Shown here piece by piece: positions 63,993 through 64,000 of a DNA stretch of 64,000 nt (its first letter is position 1; the number at the start of each line of letters is the position of its first letter). Under the pieces are notes generated by a model that had not been told where the DNA came from, did no database searches, and worked only from the letters and a program-made list of their open reading frames with translations. The stretch is from Candidatus Raymondbacteria bacterium RIFOXYA2_FULL_49_16 (lineage in GTDB: Bacteria > Fibrobacterota > OXYB2-FULL-49-7 > XYB2-FULL-49-35), in the NCBI GenBank assembly GCA_001789205.1, contig MFYT01000009.1, forward strand, positions 55,571 through 119,570. Reading direction: 5' to 3'. The position numbers were made by a program, and so were the translations under genes.

Positions 63993-64000
63993 AAAAAAGG

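Overview
The window (about 50% G+C) looks like a chromosomal segment of an uncultured member of the FCB superphylum, most likely near Fibrobacterota/Chitinivibrionia. This placement is inference. It rests on fifteen secreted proteins that end in a type IX secretion (T9SS) type-A-like C-terminal sorting domain (CTD): an NPFNPxTxI opening, a central 'IYDIxGKLV' strand, 'W(D/N)A..LPSGVYI' and a Lys/Arg-rich end. There is also a promoter resembling the Bacteroidetes TTG-N20-TAnnTTTG form. There is no rRNA, no phage or IS gene and no CRISPR array; one tRNA-Lys(UUU) is present.

Positions 1-15150 are mostly housekeeping. On the minus strand are the start of a membrane protein cut by the left edge, a nucleotidyltransferase, and an argC-argB-argD operon closed by a strong terminator, behind a DUF4143 ATPase. 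galK and a 1029-residue GH2 beta-galactosidase converge on an imperfect inverted repeat and suggest galactoside use. Then come a radical SAM/SPASM maturase with a ZIP metal transporter, a Na+/Ca2+ exchanger with an MFS transporter, and a methyltransferase. A dispersed GC-rich palindrome occurs twice here, once inside the maturase reading frame.

Positions 15439-21880 hold tRNA-Lys and a tight co-directional run of eight genes, nearly all overlapping by 4 nt: psd, pssA, purS, purQ, a DUF4321 protein, a BatD-like protein, a TPR/SH3 (BatE-like) protein and a RecB-like nuclease. Positions 29233-32970 are a HEAT/GT2/YaiO-type cassette, probably for export of an envelope or extracellular glycan.

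Positions 22116-63992, apart from that cassette, form an accessory island of T9SS cargo and its likely regulators. Cargo occurs as paralogue sets: four secreted alpha/beta-hydrolases with an Fn3-like N-terminus, two exonuclease-endonuclease-phosphatase proteins (a recent duplication), two SGNH hydrolases, two propeller-like proteins and two DNRLRE-like proteins, plus a DUF6250-like lectin, a beta-helix-like protein and a transglutaminase-like protein. Four AraC-family regulators are interspersed. Three are membrane-anchored with large extracytoplasmic sensor domains (two ConA-like, one CBM9-like); one is soluble with PAS-like regions. Two anchored regulators are each followed by direct repeats with roughly 20-bp spacing in front of the next cargo gene. 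Three cargo genes (41135, 51952, 61830) share a near-identical 66-bp operator/promoter. I read the island as a transmembrane AraC-controlled regulon of surface hydrolases, probably for a decorated polysaccharide; the substrate cannot be read from sequence.

A second layer is the set of palindromic DNA elements sitting in one variable loop of several CTDs, comparable to protein-coding palindromic repeats of Rickettsia. The operators and these palindromes are the most novel signals in the window.
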